From RGIG5612 sp963591145 (GTDB lineage Bacteria > Bacillota > Clostridia > Lachnospirales > Lachnospiraceae): 64,000 bases of DNA. Under the pieces are notes generated by a model. The model saw only the letters and a list, made by a program, of their open reading frames with translations, was not told the origin of the DNA and did no database searches. Shown here one piece after another: positions 15,637 to 24,221 of this stretch. The stretch is from positions 6,402 through 70,401 of the forward strand of contig CAVARE010000039.1 of the NCBI GenBank assembly GCA_963591145.1. Reading direction: 5' to 3'. Position numbers and translations under genes: made by a program. Position 1 is the stretch's first letter, and the number at the start of each line of letters is the position of its first letter.

Positions 15637-15754
15637 GATTTCACTTCGAGGATTGCTGCACAATCCATGCACCATAAGCCCCGCCAGTTCAGGTTTTATT
15701 ACAGTTTTCAGCTTACCCTTTAATTAAAAGGTCACGTCGCATCGCAGACTTTAG

Positions 15755-16552
15755 TCATCTGTCGCAGTATTTAATGCCAAAATATTTGGACAGAATCTCT
15801 GCAAACTCGCTTTCTTCAAACTCACGGACAGATGCCTTACCATTCTGGCAGATCTTCAGTGTATTATTGCGAATATCGATATATCCGTCCTCTGTATTTC
15901 TGTTTACGAGACGCTCCAGATGGAACATCGTATCACCTCTTGCTACGAGGTTCTCACAATTGGCCTCGAAATCCATCGGAAGCATGGCTATTGGGGCAAA
16001 TATAATAACAGCACTTTCTTCATTGCTGAATCCCTCGCAGCACTGCATCTTCCAACCCTCATAGGTATCCTCGATCCAGAATGCATGGCCATTCTTCTCC
16101 TGACGGCCGCCATCGAAGTCAACAGCCCAGTCAGCCTTAGGACCGCCCATGCCTACATCGACATAGAAATTCTTGCCTTCCATTCTCACAATGATGCCGC
16201 GATGATCCAGCCTTAACAGATCTGGAATCACAGGGATGCCGACACGAGCCATGCATCCGACAGCATCATAGCCGAGACCTTTAAGAAGCAGCAGAAATGC
16301 ACCATTTAATTCGAAGCAGAATCCTCCGCGATTATTTGTGACAATCTTATCAAACAATGCGTCCGAGGATAAATCTACCGTGCCAAAGTTCATACACAGC
16401 GCCATATTTTCAAATGGCACATTGATCTGATGCTGATGAATCAACATATTTAAGTTGTCCAGTGTTGCATTGCCATCCCATGAGGCATGAATCCTCTCGA
16501 GATATTTGTCACACTGCTCCTTCGTGAATCCGTCAAATTTAAATTCGTACAT
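15755..16552 (-). CDS. Arylamine N-acetyltransferase
   Basis: A 265-residue NAT family enzyme. The Cys-His-Asp triad is readable: C79 in NNRGGFCFELN, H117 in RLDHRG, D132 in YVDVGMGG. It transfers acetyl from acetyl-CoA to arylamines, hydrazines or related compounds; the physiological substrate is unknown. The start ATG 16552-16550 has AGGAG 6 nt upstream. A longer in-frame start at 16588 would overlap the previous gene and has no site. The gene directly follows the flavin oxidoreductase on the same strand (28-bp gap), so both may process aromatic or xenobiotic compounds together. Confidence 0.9.
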   Translation of the reverse strand: MYEFKFDGFTKEQCDKYLERIHASWDGNATLDNLNMLIHQHQINVPFENMALCMNFGTVDLSSDALFDKIVTNNRGGFCFELNGAFLLLLKGLGYDAVGCMARVGIPVIPDLLRLDHRGIIVRMEGKNFYVDVGMGGPKADWAVDFDGGRQEKNGHAFWIEDTYEGWKMQCCEGFSNEESAVIIFAPIAMLPMDFEANCENLVARGDTMFHLERLVNRNTEDGYIDIRNNTLKICQNGKASVREFEESEFAEILSKYFGIKYCDR

Positions 16553-16580
16553 ATTTGCTCCTGTTGTCTTCGGGCTACAA

Positions 16581-18527
16581 TCACACATCTAATGCTGCAT
16601 GATAGCCCCAGTAAACTGCATTGGTGATGGTCGATACCCTGGATGCATCACCAATTACCCTTACGAATGGCGCGCTGTCCAGAAGGTCATTCACCACATC
16701 AGTTCTGGATCTCTGACCCAGGGCACAGATGACGCTCTTGCCAGGAACCAGCACCTCATTGCCGTCCTTATTCTCGCAGATGATTCCATCTGCCGTTACT
16801 CTCAGCCCCTTATAGCTCGTATGGACTGTGACATATTTGTCTATTTCCTGCATAAGAAGCGGACGGTGACGGACATTTGCATCCGGAGCTAATGTATCTC
16901 TCATCTCTACCAGATGCACGGTCTTGCCCAGCTGTCCCAGGTGAACCGCGCACTCGCAGCCTGCCAGTCCTCCGCCGAATACAACCACGTCGTCGCCTAC
17001 CTTATCAGCTTCCTTATAATAATTATTAACAATCGTTACGTTATCGCCGTCCAAGCCCGGAATCGGCGGAACCAGCGGCGCAGAGCCTGCTGCCACGATT
17101 ACTGCATCCGGCTGTATCTGCTCCACATATGCCCTGGTAACCTCTGTATTAAGCCTTATATCTACGCCTGATTCCTTACAGAATCTGGCAAATGTTCCTG
17201 CCAGCTCGTACATCTCATGCTTAAATGGTATCGCCTGCTCGCTCTTCAGTATACCGCCGAGTTCGCTCTCCTTCTCGCATAAGATTACATCATGACCTCG
17301 TCTTGCGGCTGTATACGCAGCATAGAGTCCTCCCGGACCTCCGCCTGCCACAAGAACTTTTTTCTTGACTGGTGCAGGATATATCTCATCGCCCTCCATC
17401 TCTCTGCCGATCAATGGATTAACCGTGCAGCGGCGGGTTGATGTTGCTGCTCTTTCCGCCATACAAGTAAAGCATCTGAGACAGTGAACGATATCCTCAT
17501 CTTTATTTGCCATTACTTTATTAGGAAGGAACGGATCAGCCAGAAGCGCACGTCCCATGTATACGATGTCCGCCTGACCTGATGCGATTATCTCTTCCAT
17601 CTGGGCTGGGTCATTAAGGCCGCCGATGGTTGCAACCGGCACGCTGACATGCTTCTTGATCTCGGCTGCCAGGAATACATTTCTTCCGTGCTCTGTAAAC
17701 ATCGAAGGATGTGTGATGCCAAATGTTTTCTGATATGTGCCGGCACTTACATGAAGTATGCTTACGTACTTTTCTAGCTGCATCGCGATCCGGACACCCT
17801 CATCCAGGCCATATCCCTCTGGAACAAACTCTGAACCGCTCATACGAAACTCTATCGGGAAGAATGGTCCTACTGCAGCGCGTACTGCTTCTAATATTTC
17901 ACGGGCAAATCTGCATCTGTTCTCCAGTGAGCCGCCGTATTCATCAGTTCTATGGTTGAACATCGGCGACAGGAACTGATTGATCAGCCAGCCATGGCCG
18001 CCATGGATCATTATCATCTCGAAGCCTGCACGTTTGGCCAATGCTGCACAGTGACCATAGGATGCGACTATATCCGCAATCATTTCACGGGTCAGCTCGC
18101 CCACCTTAACTCCGTCTGCACGCACGCATGCAGATGGTCCCCACTGATTTAAGCCCTTCTGCTTATTCTTGTCAGTCATATAAGTTCCCGAGAACATGCC
18201 CGAATGCGAAAATTCGATGCTCGGTATAGCGCCATGCCTTCTGATGGCATCCGCTGTATATGTGGCGCATGCCAGGGAATTCAATATGCTCTCATCCAGA
18301 TGATATGCATGTGATCCATCAGTTTCAGGATGCACCATCAATTCTGACACCGTTACTGCCGCAGCGCCGCCCTTAGCTCTCAGCTCATAAAATGCCGTTG
18401 ATTTAGGTCCGATGCAGCCATCATTTGTAATATCAGTTCCGCCCATAGGCGCTGAAAACATACGATTTCTATATGTAGTTCGTCCGATTGTGATGGGCGA
18501 ACACAGATGTGGATATTTTCTTTCCAT
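16581..18527 (-). CDS. NADH:flavin oxidoreductase, enoate reductase / BaiCD-BaiH-like
   Basis: A 648-residue Old Yellow Enzyme fusion: an FMN-binding TIM barrel (residues 1-350; SPITIGRTTYRNRMFSAPMG start, IHGGHGWLINQFLSP), a 4Fe-4S site (CLRCFTC then C 11 residues later, near 365-385), and FAD and NAD(P)H Rossmann domains (VLVAGGGPGGLYAAY; VVVFGGGLAGCECAV). Relatives include 2,4-dienoyl-CoA reductase, clostridial enoate reductases and the bile-acid enzymes BaiCD and BaiH. The substrate cannot be chosen between these. The ribosome binding site is AAGGAG. The gene is in tandem with the N-acetyltransferase. Confidence 0.88.
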   Translation of the reverse strand: MERKYPHLCSPITIGRTTYRNRMFSAPMGGTDITNDGCIGPKSTAFYELRAKGGAAAVTVSELMVHPETDGSHAYHLDESILNSLACATYTADAIRRHGAIPSIEFSHSGMFSGTYMTDKNKQKGLNQWGPSACVRADGVKVGELTREMIADIVASYGHCAALAKRAGFEMIMIHGGHGWLINQFLSPMFNHRTDEYGGSLENRCRFAREILEAVRAAVGPFFPIEFRMSGSEFVPEGYGLDEGVRIAMQLEKYVSILHVSAGTYQKTFGITHPSMFTEHGRNVFLAAEIKKHVSVPVATIGGLNDPAQMEEIIASGQADIVYMGRALLADPFLPNKVMANKDEDIVHCLRCFTCMAERAATSTRRCTVNPLIGREMEGDEIYPAPVKKKVLVAGGGPGGLYAAYTAARRGHDVILCEKESELGGILKSEQAIPFKHEMYELAGTFARFCKESGVDIRLNTEVTRAYVEQIQPDAVIVAAGSAPLVPPIPGLDGDNVTIVNNYYKEADKVGDDVVVFGGGLAGCECAVHLGQLGKTVHLVEMRDTLAPDANVRHRPLLMQEIDKYVTVHTSYKGLRVTADGIICENKDGNEVLVPGKSVICALGQRSRTDVVNDLLDSAPFVRVIGDASRVSTITNAVYWGYHAALDV

Positions 18528-18601
18528 TGTTGTAACTCCTTGCTTAAAATGTTGTAGCCCTTCTTAACCACATAAAACTGCTTTTCTGCTTGAGAACACA
18601 A

Positions 18602-18642
18602 GCATTCACAGAAAGCAATTCTGCATGGTTCTGAATAGTTAC
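18602..18642 (-). repeat. Dispersed intergenic repeat, family A (short form)
   Basis: Read on minus it begins GTAACTATTCAGAACC and ends TTTCTGTGAATG. Nearly identical to 8806-8846. A small hairpin (CTTG-N6-CAAG) follows at 18589-18602. The 18528-18710 gap holds nothing else recognisable. Confidence 0.7.
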
Positions 18643-18710
18643 AGCATACATTTTTGCCACATCATCATCCAATACATTTTTTTCATTCACTTATAACCGT
18701 CACGTTATCA

Positions 18711-18911
18711 TCATGAATCGCTCTGTTCGCCGCCATAGCTGATTCCGTATTTTCTATAGATTTTATACAGGTCGCTCTGGCCTATAGTGCTGAACTGCTT
18801 ACGCATTATCTGCCTGGTATCAGCGCCATTTCTTATCATGGTCTCCGCCTCGGCCAGCTCCTCCTCCCGGAGCATTTCCTCATTCATTCCCTGATTGTAT
18901 TCGTTATACAT
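18711..18911 (-). CDS. Small charged protein of unknown function
   Basis: A 66-residue hydrophilic protein. Of several possible in-frame starts, ATG 18911-18909 (MYNEYNQGMNEE) is chosen because GGAG lies 10 nt upstream; the longer frame to 19082 overlaps the chromate transporter. The sequence is helix-rich and acidic (EEMLREEELAEAETMIRNG), ending with a basic segment. No known family is recognised. It follows the chromate transporter pair by 74 bp and may be co-transcribed. Confidence is limited because of the small size. Confidence 0.5.
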   Translation of the reverse strand: MYNEYNQGMNEEMLREEELAEAETMIRNGADTRQIMRKQFSTIGQSDLYKIYRKYGISYGGEQSDS

Positions 18912-18985
18912 ATAATTTTCACTCCAACTAAATTCCAGCTGCCTTATTAGATATTTTGCAGATATTTTCAGATTATTAACCGCTG

Positions 18986-19564
18986 TCACAGTCCCAGTAA
19001 TATTCCGATTCCCGCCGATCCCAGGATGAAAAATATCGGATGTATCTTGATATATTTCATTAAGACAAATAGTACGACGCACATTATCGCAGCCTTCCAG
19101 TTAAATGTCGTGAAATACGTTCCAATTCTAGGCAGCATGTCAAATGTTATCTTCTCAATCCCGAAGAATACCACCAACATGACATTAAATCCCGCTGCCA
19201 TTATAAATGCTGTGCTGGCAGGCCTTAATAGTCTGAATCCGCCCAACACAAATCTGTTGGTTCGGAATTTGTCCAGCATTGTAGCGACGATCAATATAAC
19301 AACTATGCTGGGAAGTGCCAGTGCCAGCGTGGCCAGAATGGCTCCGTACCAGCCGTTTGTTATATATCCTGCATACGTGGCCATGTTGATTCCTATAGGC
19401 CCCGGTGTTGACTCAGCAACGGCTATAAAGGTAAGCACGTCGCTGCTGGTAAACCATGGATATTTTGTTGCTATTTCATAGAGAAACGGAACCGTCGCCA
19501 GGCCGCCGCCCACCGCGAACAGTCCCGTTTTCATAAATTCAAGACACATCATAAGAAGATTCAT
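18986..19564 (-). CDS. chrA: Chromate transporter family protein, second half
   Basis: A 192-residue single-domain ChrA protein with the family signature near the N-terminus (KTGLFAVGGGLATVPFLYEI) and AESTPGPIGINMATYAGY. About six membrane segments. Together with the gene just upstream, whose stop overlaps this start by 4 bp (ATGA), it forms the split heterodimeric version of the CHR superfamily common in Firmicutes. CHR proteins export chromate or move other oxyanions; in an anaerobe the natural substrate may differ. Confidence 0.88.
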   Translation of the reverse strand: MNLLMMCLEFMKTGLFAVGGGLATVPFLYEIATKYPWFTSSDVLTFIAVAESTPGPIGINMATYAGYITNGWYGAILATLALALPSIVVILIVATMLDKFRTNRFVLGGFRLLRPASTAFIMAAGFNVMLVVFFGIEKITFDMLPRIGTYFTTFNWKAAIMCVVLFVLMKYIKIHPIFFILGSAGIGILLGL

Positions 19565-20184
19565 TTTTTGGCCTCCTTATCTGCTCCGAATTTTTTATCT
19601 GCATTTATATATTTTTCGCCAAATATAAGTGTCAGAACAACGCTTATGGCGATAACTCCCAGCGTCAAATATACTGTTTCTATTCTGGTAAATGCTGCCA
19701 AAATAAATACGCAGATGAATGCCACCAACGACAGAAGGTCAATGACCGTTTTCTTAATGAAGCTTATTACTGCATTAAAAATAAGCACGCATACGCATAC
19801 TCTGATTCCTGCCAATGCATGCTGCACATATTCATTTTCCTGAAAATTCACCAGGAACGCAGCTATAATCATGATGATTATAATGGACGGTGCGATAACA
19901 CCCAGTGTTGCAATAATGCCACCTAATATGCCCTTGCGCTTGCGTCCTATAAATGTCGAGATATTTACCGCGATTACGCCCGGTGTGATCTGGGCTATGG
20001 CCATGTAATCCACCAGCTCCTCAGATGTCGCCCACTGACGCTTCTCTGCCAATTCTTTCTCTATAATCGCCATCATGGCATATCCACCGCCGAAGGTGCA
20101 TATGCCAATCTTAAACATCGTCCAGAATAGATCCAAATATTCCAATATGGTGCTCTTAATACATTCTTTTTTGCTAGTGTTCAT
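19561..20184 (-). CDS. chrA: Chromate transporter family protein, first half
   Basis: A 207-residue ChrA half with FGGGYAMMAIIEKELAEKR and AQITPGVIAVNISTFIGRK motifs and about six membrane segments. The start is placed at ATG 20184-20182 (MNTSKKEC). The longer frame to 20298 would translate a palindromic intergenic repeat and is rejected. No clear ribosome binding site precedes the chosen ATG; a TATAAT sits only about 24 bp upstream (20207-20202), implying a very short leader. It overlaps its partner by 4 bp. Confidence 0.82.
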   Translation of the reverse strand: MNTSKKECIKSTILEYLDLFWTMFKIGICTFGGGYAMMAIIEKELAEKRQWATSEELVDYMAIAQITPGVIAVNISTFIGRKRKGILGGIIATLGVIAPSIIIIMIIAAFLVNFQENEYVQHALAGIRVCVCVLIFNAVISFIKKTVIDLLSLVAFICVFILAAFTRIETVYLTLGVIAISVVLTLIFGEKYINADKKFGADKEAKK

Positions 20185-20209
20185 AAGTTCATTTATTGAT
20201 ATTATACCA

Positions 20210-20303
20210 TTCCCGTGCTGTGAACCTCGGCATGCAGCCCCTGCTCGAAAACGCCTTCGCTTATTGTTTTCTCGCAGGGTGCTGCGCCGTCCCAGCACGG
20301 GAA
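20210..20303. repeat. Large palindromic intergenic repeat, family B (copy 1)
   Basis: A 94-bp hairpin: outer arms TTCCCGTGCTG / CAGCACGGGAA, inner arms CAGCCCCTG / CAGGGTGCTG, and an apex CTCGAAAACGCCTTCGCTTA followed by TTGTTTTCTCGC. The apex is shared almost unchanged with 25596-25686 (inverted) and 47200-47268. It lies downstream of rlmB and upstream of chrA and may also act as a terminator. Confidence 0.85.
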
Positions 20304-20335
20304 CAGCTAACTTTCAGTTTTTAATTGCAATTGAC

Positions 20336-21139
20336 CTAACAATGCGTCATATTCTGCCTAACGATTTCCCATGCCAGTATGCCTGCTGCCACTGACGCAT
20401 TAAGAGAATCAATATCGCCCTTCATCGGAATTGATGCGACGAAGTCGCACTTTTCCTTGACGAGGCGGCTTACGCCTGAGCCTTCATTGCCGATTACCAG
20501 TCCGATAGCCCCGGTCATATTGAGCTTATACATTTCCTCGCCGTCCATGTCTGCACAGACGAACCATATTCCCTGTTCCTTGAGATAATCAATTGTCTGG
20601 GCGATATTCGTCACCTTAGCAACCAATGTATGATAAACAGCCCCCGCGGATGCCTTAGCTACCGTAGCATTTACCGATGCTGCGCGATGCTTAGGAATGA
20701 TCACGCCATGGGCTCCCGCCAGATTAGCACTTCTTATTATTGCGCCCAGATTATGAGGATCCTCGATACCATCCAATACAAAAATAAAAGGCTTCTCGCC
20801 TCGTTCCCGTGCCAATGCCAGTATATCCTCAACCTCAGCATATTTTATTGCTGACAGATTAAGAATCGCTCCCTGATGGTGTCCTGTCTCAGACATAAGA
20901 TCCAGCTTGTCCTTAGGAACATATACAGTCAGAATGTTACGACTCTTAGCCTCAGCCACAAGCTGGCTTATAGGACCGTCTCCCAGTCCCTCCTGAACAT
21001 ACAGCTTATCTATATTTTCATTAGTTTTTAACGCTTCAAGAACAGCATTTCTGCCTTCAACCATCAGCTCGTTCTGCTTCTTCGGCTCGGCTGCATCTGT
21101 GTTCTTGCGGTTTGCTCTATTATCCTTTTTATATGCCAT
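20336..21139 (-). CDS. rlmB: 23S rRNA (guanosine-2'-O)-methyltransferase RlmB (SpoU family)
   Basis: A 267-residue SpoU/TrmH enzyme: substrate-binding N-terminal domain (VEGRNAVLEAL near 28-38) and a knotted methyltransferase domain with motif 1 NLGAIIRSAN (130-139), motif 2 VIGNEGSGVS and motif 3 SLNASVAAGI. It 2'-O-methylates a guanosine in the peptidyl-transferase loop of 23S rRNA (G2251 in E. coli). The first 25 residues are a basic, Asn/Lys-rich extension. It lies in the mrnC-rlmB order conserved with cysS in Firmicutes. A hairpin separates it from mrnC. Confidence 0.92.
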   Translation of the reverse strand: MAYKKDNRANRKNTDAAEPKKQNELMVEGRNAVLEALKTNENIDKLYVQEGLGDGPISQLVAEAKSRNILTVYVPKDKLDLMSETGHHQGAILNLSAIKYAEVEDILALARERGEKPFIFVLDGIEDPHNLGAIIRSANLAGAHGVIIPKHRAASVNATVAKASAGAVYHTLVAKVTNIAQTIDYLKEQGIWFVCADMDGEEMYKLNMTGAIGLVIGNEGSGVSRLVKEKCDFVASIPMKGDIDSLNASVAAGILAWEIVRQNMTHC

Positions 21140-21181
21140 TTGATTTTCTTTCTTGCTAATTTCTCATCGTACCGGGTTCGA

Positions 21182-21209
21182 GTGCATCACGGCTTAAGCT
21201 GGGATGCAC
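21182..21209 (-). other. Hairpin between mrnC and rlmB
   Basis: GTGCATC / GATGCAC arms (21182-21188, 21203-21209) with GCTTAAGC inside, directly after the mrnC stop codon. There is no T run, so it is more likely an mRNA-end or processing structure than a full terminator. Confidence 0.5.
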
Positions 21210-21611
21210 TTACACATGAGAAGCCGGCACCTGCCTGGCTGCCTCAATCCCTGCACTGATCAGCTCATCTATTCGCTCTGTACGGCCTTCCAGGAACAGA
21301 TATCCCAGCAGTGCCTCCACGCCGGTAGCTCTTCTGTATTCGCTGATAGAACAGCTGTGAGGCGCAGAGATAGATTTGAAATTTCTGCCCCTCTTGTATA
21401 CTGCCATTTCCTCTTCTGTCAGCATCTCCTGCCATACGTTGGCGATAAGTGCCTGTGCCTTGGCATTAGTAAGTGCCTTGGATTTTTTATTTAACTCATC
21501 GGCACTTCCCTCGCATTCATTTACGACCCTGTTTCTTATATTAAGCTCATATACAGAATCGCCTAAGAATGCCAATGCGGCCGATGATATATTATTTATT
21601 TTCTGTGCCAC
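21210..21611 (-). CDS. mrnC: Mini-ribonuclease III
   Basis: A 133-residue RNase III catalytic domain without a double-stranded RNA-binding domain. The signature LAFLGDSVYEL holds catalytic D18, and GVEALLGYLFLEG holds E99. Mini-III matures 23S rRNA in Firmicutes. It overlaps the end of cysS by 16 bp, the usual order in this phylum, so translation is probably coupled. Confidence 0.93.
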   Translation of the reverse strand: MAQKINNISSAALAFLGDSVYELNIRNRVVNECEGSADELNKKSKALTNAKAQALIANVWQEMLTEEEMAVYKRGRNFKSISAPHSCSISEYRRATGVEALLGYLFLEGRTERIDELISAGIEAARQVPASHV

Positions 21612-23002
21612 TTAACGCCCTCTCTTGTATCTTCCAGCACGATGCCCATCTGGTCTAACTGGGCACGTATCTCATCCGCACGCGCGAAATTTTTAGCCTT
21701 TCTGGCAGCCTGACGCTCATTTATAAGCTCTTCTACCTCGCTTGTAAGGTCATCCTTTTCTGCTTCCAGCTTAATTCCCAGTACATCGCAGAGCTTACCC
21801 AGAGCATCCCTTGCAATTGTAACAAATGCGATTGAACTATTCTCATTTACAGCCGAATTAATGGCACGTACTAATTCAAATACTGCTGATATAGCATCTG
21901 CTGTATTGCAGTCATCATCCATTGCTGCCTCAAATTTTTCTATATAAGAAGCCGCAAAATTCTTATCCTCTCCCTCGACGAGATCTGTCGTTCTGCCAGA
22001 TGCATTTGCCAGGATATAATCAAGATTAGCTGCCGCATTCTTGATTCTGTCCAATCCTGCCTTGGCTACATCCATCAATGTATCTGAGAAGTTCAGCGGG
22101 CTTCTGTAATGAGCCGACAGCATGAAGAATCTTAATACCTGCGGATCATATTTAGCGATAATATCACGTACCGTGAAGAAATTGCCTGCTGATTTGCTCA
22201 TCTTAGCGCCGTCGATATTAAGAAATGCATTATGCATCCAGTAGTGTGCAAATGGTACTCCATTAGCAGCTTCTGACTGTGCGATTTCATTTTCGTGATG
22301 AGGGAATACCAGATCCTCGCCGCCTGCGTGAATATCAATCGTGTCACCCAGATATCTCTTGGCCATAACAGAGCATTCGATATGCCAGCCCGGGCGGCCA
22401 TCTGACCACGGACTCGGCCATGAAGGCTCGCCCTCTTTCTTCGGCTTCCACAGCACGAAGTCTGCAGCATCTTCCTTCTCATCCTCACCTGTTACCTTGA
22501 TATCACGGTGTCCGCTCTGCATGTCATCCAGGTTCTTCTTGGACAATTTGCCGTAACCCTTGAACTTTCTGGTTCTGTAATATACAGTGCCATTCTTCTC
22601 GTAGGCATATCCCTTATCGATCAGGGTCTGGATCATATCCAGCATGCCCTGGATTTCTTTAGTTGCCTGCGGCGCCACTGTGGCAGGACGGATATTAAGG
22701 GATGCCATGTCTTTCTTGCATTCATCAATATATTTATTGGCCACCTCTTCTGCAGAGATGCCCTCTTCAATGGCTCTCTTGATGATCTTGTCATCAACGT
22801 CTGTAAAATTCGATACATAGGTTACGTCGTATCCCTTGTATTCCAGATATCTTCTGAATGTATCGAATACGATCATCGGTCTTGCATTTCCGATATGTAT
22901 CAGATTGTATACTGTAGGTCCGCAGACATACATGCTGATCTTGCCTTCCTTAATAGGAACCAGATCCTCTTTTCTTGCATTTAACGTGTTATAAATTCTC
23001 AT
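21596..23002 (-). CDS. cysS: Cysteinyl-tRNA synthetase
   Basis: A 468-residue class I synthetase of full length. CGPTVYN with zinc ligand C27 and the HIGN signature at 36-39, the WHIECSVMA and HHENEIAQ zinc motifs, and KMSKSAGNF near 263-271 are all present. It charges tRNA-Cys. The start ATG 23002-23000 is preceded by GAGAGGAAATATAT. No T-box leader was found in the short gap to ispF, which instead contains a family A repeat. Confidence 0.96.
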   Translation of the reverse strand: MRIYNTLNARKEDLVPIKEGKISMYVCGPTVYNLIHIGNARPMIVFDTFRRYLEYKGYDVTYVSNFTDVDDKIIKRAIEEGISAEEVANKYIDECKKDMASLNIRPATVAPQATKEIQGMLDMIQTLIDKGYAYEKNGTVYYRTRKFKGYGKLSKKNLDDMQSGHRDIKVTGEDEKEDAADFVLWKPKKEGEPSWPSPWSDGRPGWHIECSVMAKRYLGDTIDIHAGGEDLVFPHHENEIAQSEAANGVPFAHYWMHNAFLNIDGAKMSKSAGNFFTVRDIIAKYDPQVLRFFMLSAHYRSPLNFSDTLMDVAKAGLDRIKNAAANLDYILANASGRTTDLVEGEDKNFAASYIEKFEAAMDDDCNTADAISAVFELVRAINSAVNENSSIAFVTIARDALGKLCDVLGIKLEAEKDDLTSEVEELINERQAARKAKNFARADEIRAQLDQMGIVLEDTREGVKWHRK

Positions 23003-23080
23003 ATATATTTCCTCTCGTATCCGGTGAGTTATCCTGTATAGGCAAATGTTTAGCCAGCCTCACGGTTCATTCATATCATA

Positions 23081-23150
23081 TAACTATTCAAGAACCACAT
23101 TGCAAAACCCTGCCACTGGCAGCTTCTCTGCATGCTCAGGCATCGCAAAA
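23081..23150 (+). repeat. Dispersed intergenic repeat, family A (long form)
   Basis: TAACTATTCA, AGAACCACATTGC, then CTGCCACTGGCAGCTTCTCT and GCATGCTCAGGCATCGCAAAA. Two short palindromes (CTGCCActGGCAG; ATGCtcaGGCAT) suggest a two-hairpin structure. The right end runs 15 bp into the ispF coding sequence and supplies its stop codon. Confidence 0.82.
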
Positions 23151-23618
23151 ACGCTTGATCAGCGCAATGGCCTGCGCCGCGATTCCTTCCTTGCGGCCTG
23201 TAAATCCCAGCCGTTCCTCGGTTGTTGCCTTGACGCTCACGCATCCGATATCTATGTCCAGTGCCTTGCTTATATTTTCACGCATCTTGTCGATATAAGG
23301 CCTTAATTTAGGCGCCTGTGCGATGACCGTTGAATCAATATTCTCTATTTCATAATCATTTTCCTTCAGCCTGTCGCCAACTATTTCCAGCAGCTTCATG
23401 CTGTCTGCTCCCTTATAGGCTTCATCTGTATCCGGAAACAGTAGCCCTATGTCTCCCAGCGCCGCAGCACCCAGGAGTGCGTCCATAATAGCATGAACCA
23501 GCACATCCGCATCCGAATGCCCATCCAGGCCTTTATCATGATTGATCTCAACGCCGCCCAGGATAAGCTTTCTTCCCTCCGCTAATCTATGAACATCATA
23601 TCCTTGCCCGATTCTCAT
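23136..23618 (-). CDS. ispF: 2-C-methyl-D-erythritol 2,4-cyclodiphosphate synthase
   Basis: A 160-residue enzyme of the non-mevalonate isoprenoid pathway. Zinc-binding D8 and H10 in GQGYDVHRL, the DGHSDADVLVHAIMDAL motif, and FPDTDE are conserved. The start is ATG 23618-23616 (MRIGQGYDVH), with AGGTGG just upstream; the frame to 23711 adds residues foreign to the family. The C-terminus is unusual: the last codons (FCDA stop) come from a dispersed intergenic repeat, so the natural end of the gene seems to have been replaced. No ispD gene is nearby. Confidence 0.92.
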   Translation of the reverse strand: MRIGQGYDVHRLAEGRKLILGGVEINHDKGLDGHSDADVLVHAIMDALLGAAALGDIGLLFPDTDEAYKGADSMKLLEIVGDRLKENDYEIENIDSTVIAQAPKLRPYIDKMRENISKALDIDIGCVSVKATTEERLGFTGRKEGIAAQAIALIKRFCDA

Positions 23619-23814
23619 ATCCACCTGCCTGATTATTTCTAGATATATGTGTAGATATTTGCGCAAATAAGATGCTGTATGAGTACTATCATACCAGGCA
23701 CAGTTATGCACAAAACAGCTCTTATTCCCGCGGCTTCATCCACCTTACAAATTATACACACCTTTCGCGAATTTGAAACAGTATTTGCTTATTTTAACAA
23801 ATTTAATTTTGTTG

Positions 23815-23843
23815 TTGACAATCTGTAAGCTTTTTTATATACT
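23815..23843 (+). promoter_or_regulatory. Strong promoter of the tRNA-Val/tRNA-Met unit
   Basis: TTGACA (23815-23820), 17-bp spacer, TATACT (23838-23843), about 16 bp upstream of the probable transcription start of the tRNA precursor. Confidence 0.85.
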
Positions 23844-23865
23844 TTGATGGCGTTAAGAAATGCAT

Positions 23866-23938
23866 GGGATCTTAGCTCAGCTGGGAGAGCACCTGCCTTA
23901 CAAGCAGGGGGTCATAGGTTCGAGCCCTATAGGTCCCA
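23866..23938 (+). tRNA. tRNA-Val (anticodon TAC)
   Basis: A 73-nt tRNA with acceptor GGGATCT / AGGTCCC, D arm AGCTCAGCTGGGAGAGC, anticodon loop CTTACAA (TAC), T arm with GGTTCGAGCC, discriminator A. No encoded CCA. Confidence 0.95.
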
Positions 23939-23979
23939 TTAAACCGGGTTTTTATAGTTGTATAGGGGCTTGGTTTTAT

Positions 23980-24053
23980 GGCGAGATAGCTCAGTTGGCT
24001 AGAGCACGCGGTTCATACCCGCGGTGTCGAGGGTTCAAATCCCCCTCTCGCTA
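23980..24053 (+). tRNA. tRNA-Met (anticodon CAT, elongator type)
   Basis: A 74-nt tRNA with acceptor GGCGAGA / TCTCGCT, anticodon stem GCGGT / ACCGC-like around CAT, T arm GGGTTCAAATCCC, discriminator A. It lacks the three G-C pairs of an initiator anticodon stem. It follows tRNA-Val by 41 bp. Confidence 0.93.
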
Positions 24054-24062
24054 CTACTTAGA

Positions 24063-24096
24063 TAGCTGTACATTGAAAGATGTGCAGCTATTTTTT
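24063..24096 (+). terminator. Terminator of the tRNA-Val/tRNA-Met unit
   Basis: TAGCTGTACA / TGTGCAGCTA stem (24063-24072, 24081-24090) followed by TTTTTT. Confidence 0.9.
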
Positions 24097-24112
24097 GTTG
24101 TGCTACTGCTAT

Positions 24113-24187
24113 CAAAAATCCCATCCAATGTCTGCTCAGGCAAATGAATCGTCTCACTCACCGTCATAAACATTGGACGGGATATTT
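24113..24187 (-). terminator. Long-stem terminator of the secreted acidic-protein gene
   Basis: On minus, ATCCCGTCCAATGT (about 24183-24170) pairs with ACATTGGATGGGAT (about 24132-24119), ending in TTTTTG. The loop is about 37 nt. It lies 35 bp past the stop of the gene at 24222-25544. Confidence 0.7.
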
Positions 24188-24221
24188 TTATTTGCTTTCG
24201 CTATTGCTATATCTGTCGCTA

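Noticed and set aside
23003..23135. T-box leader for cysS
   Set aside because: The gap is short, filled by a dispersed repeat, and lacks the conserved T-box sequence and specifier hairpin.
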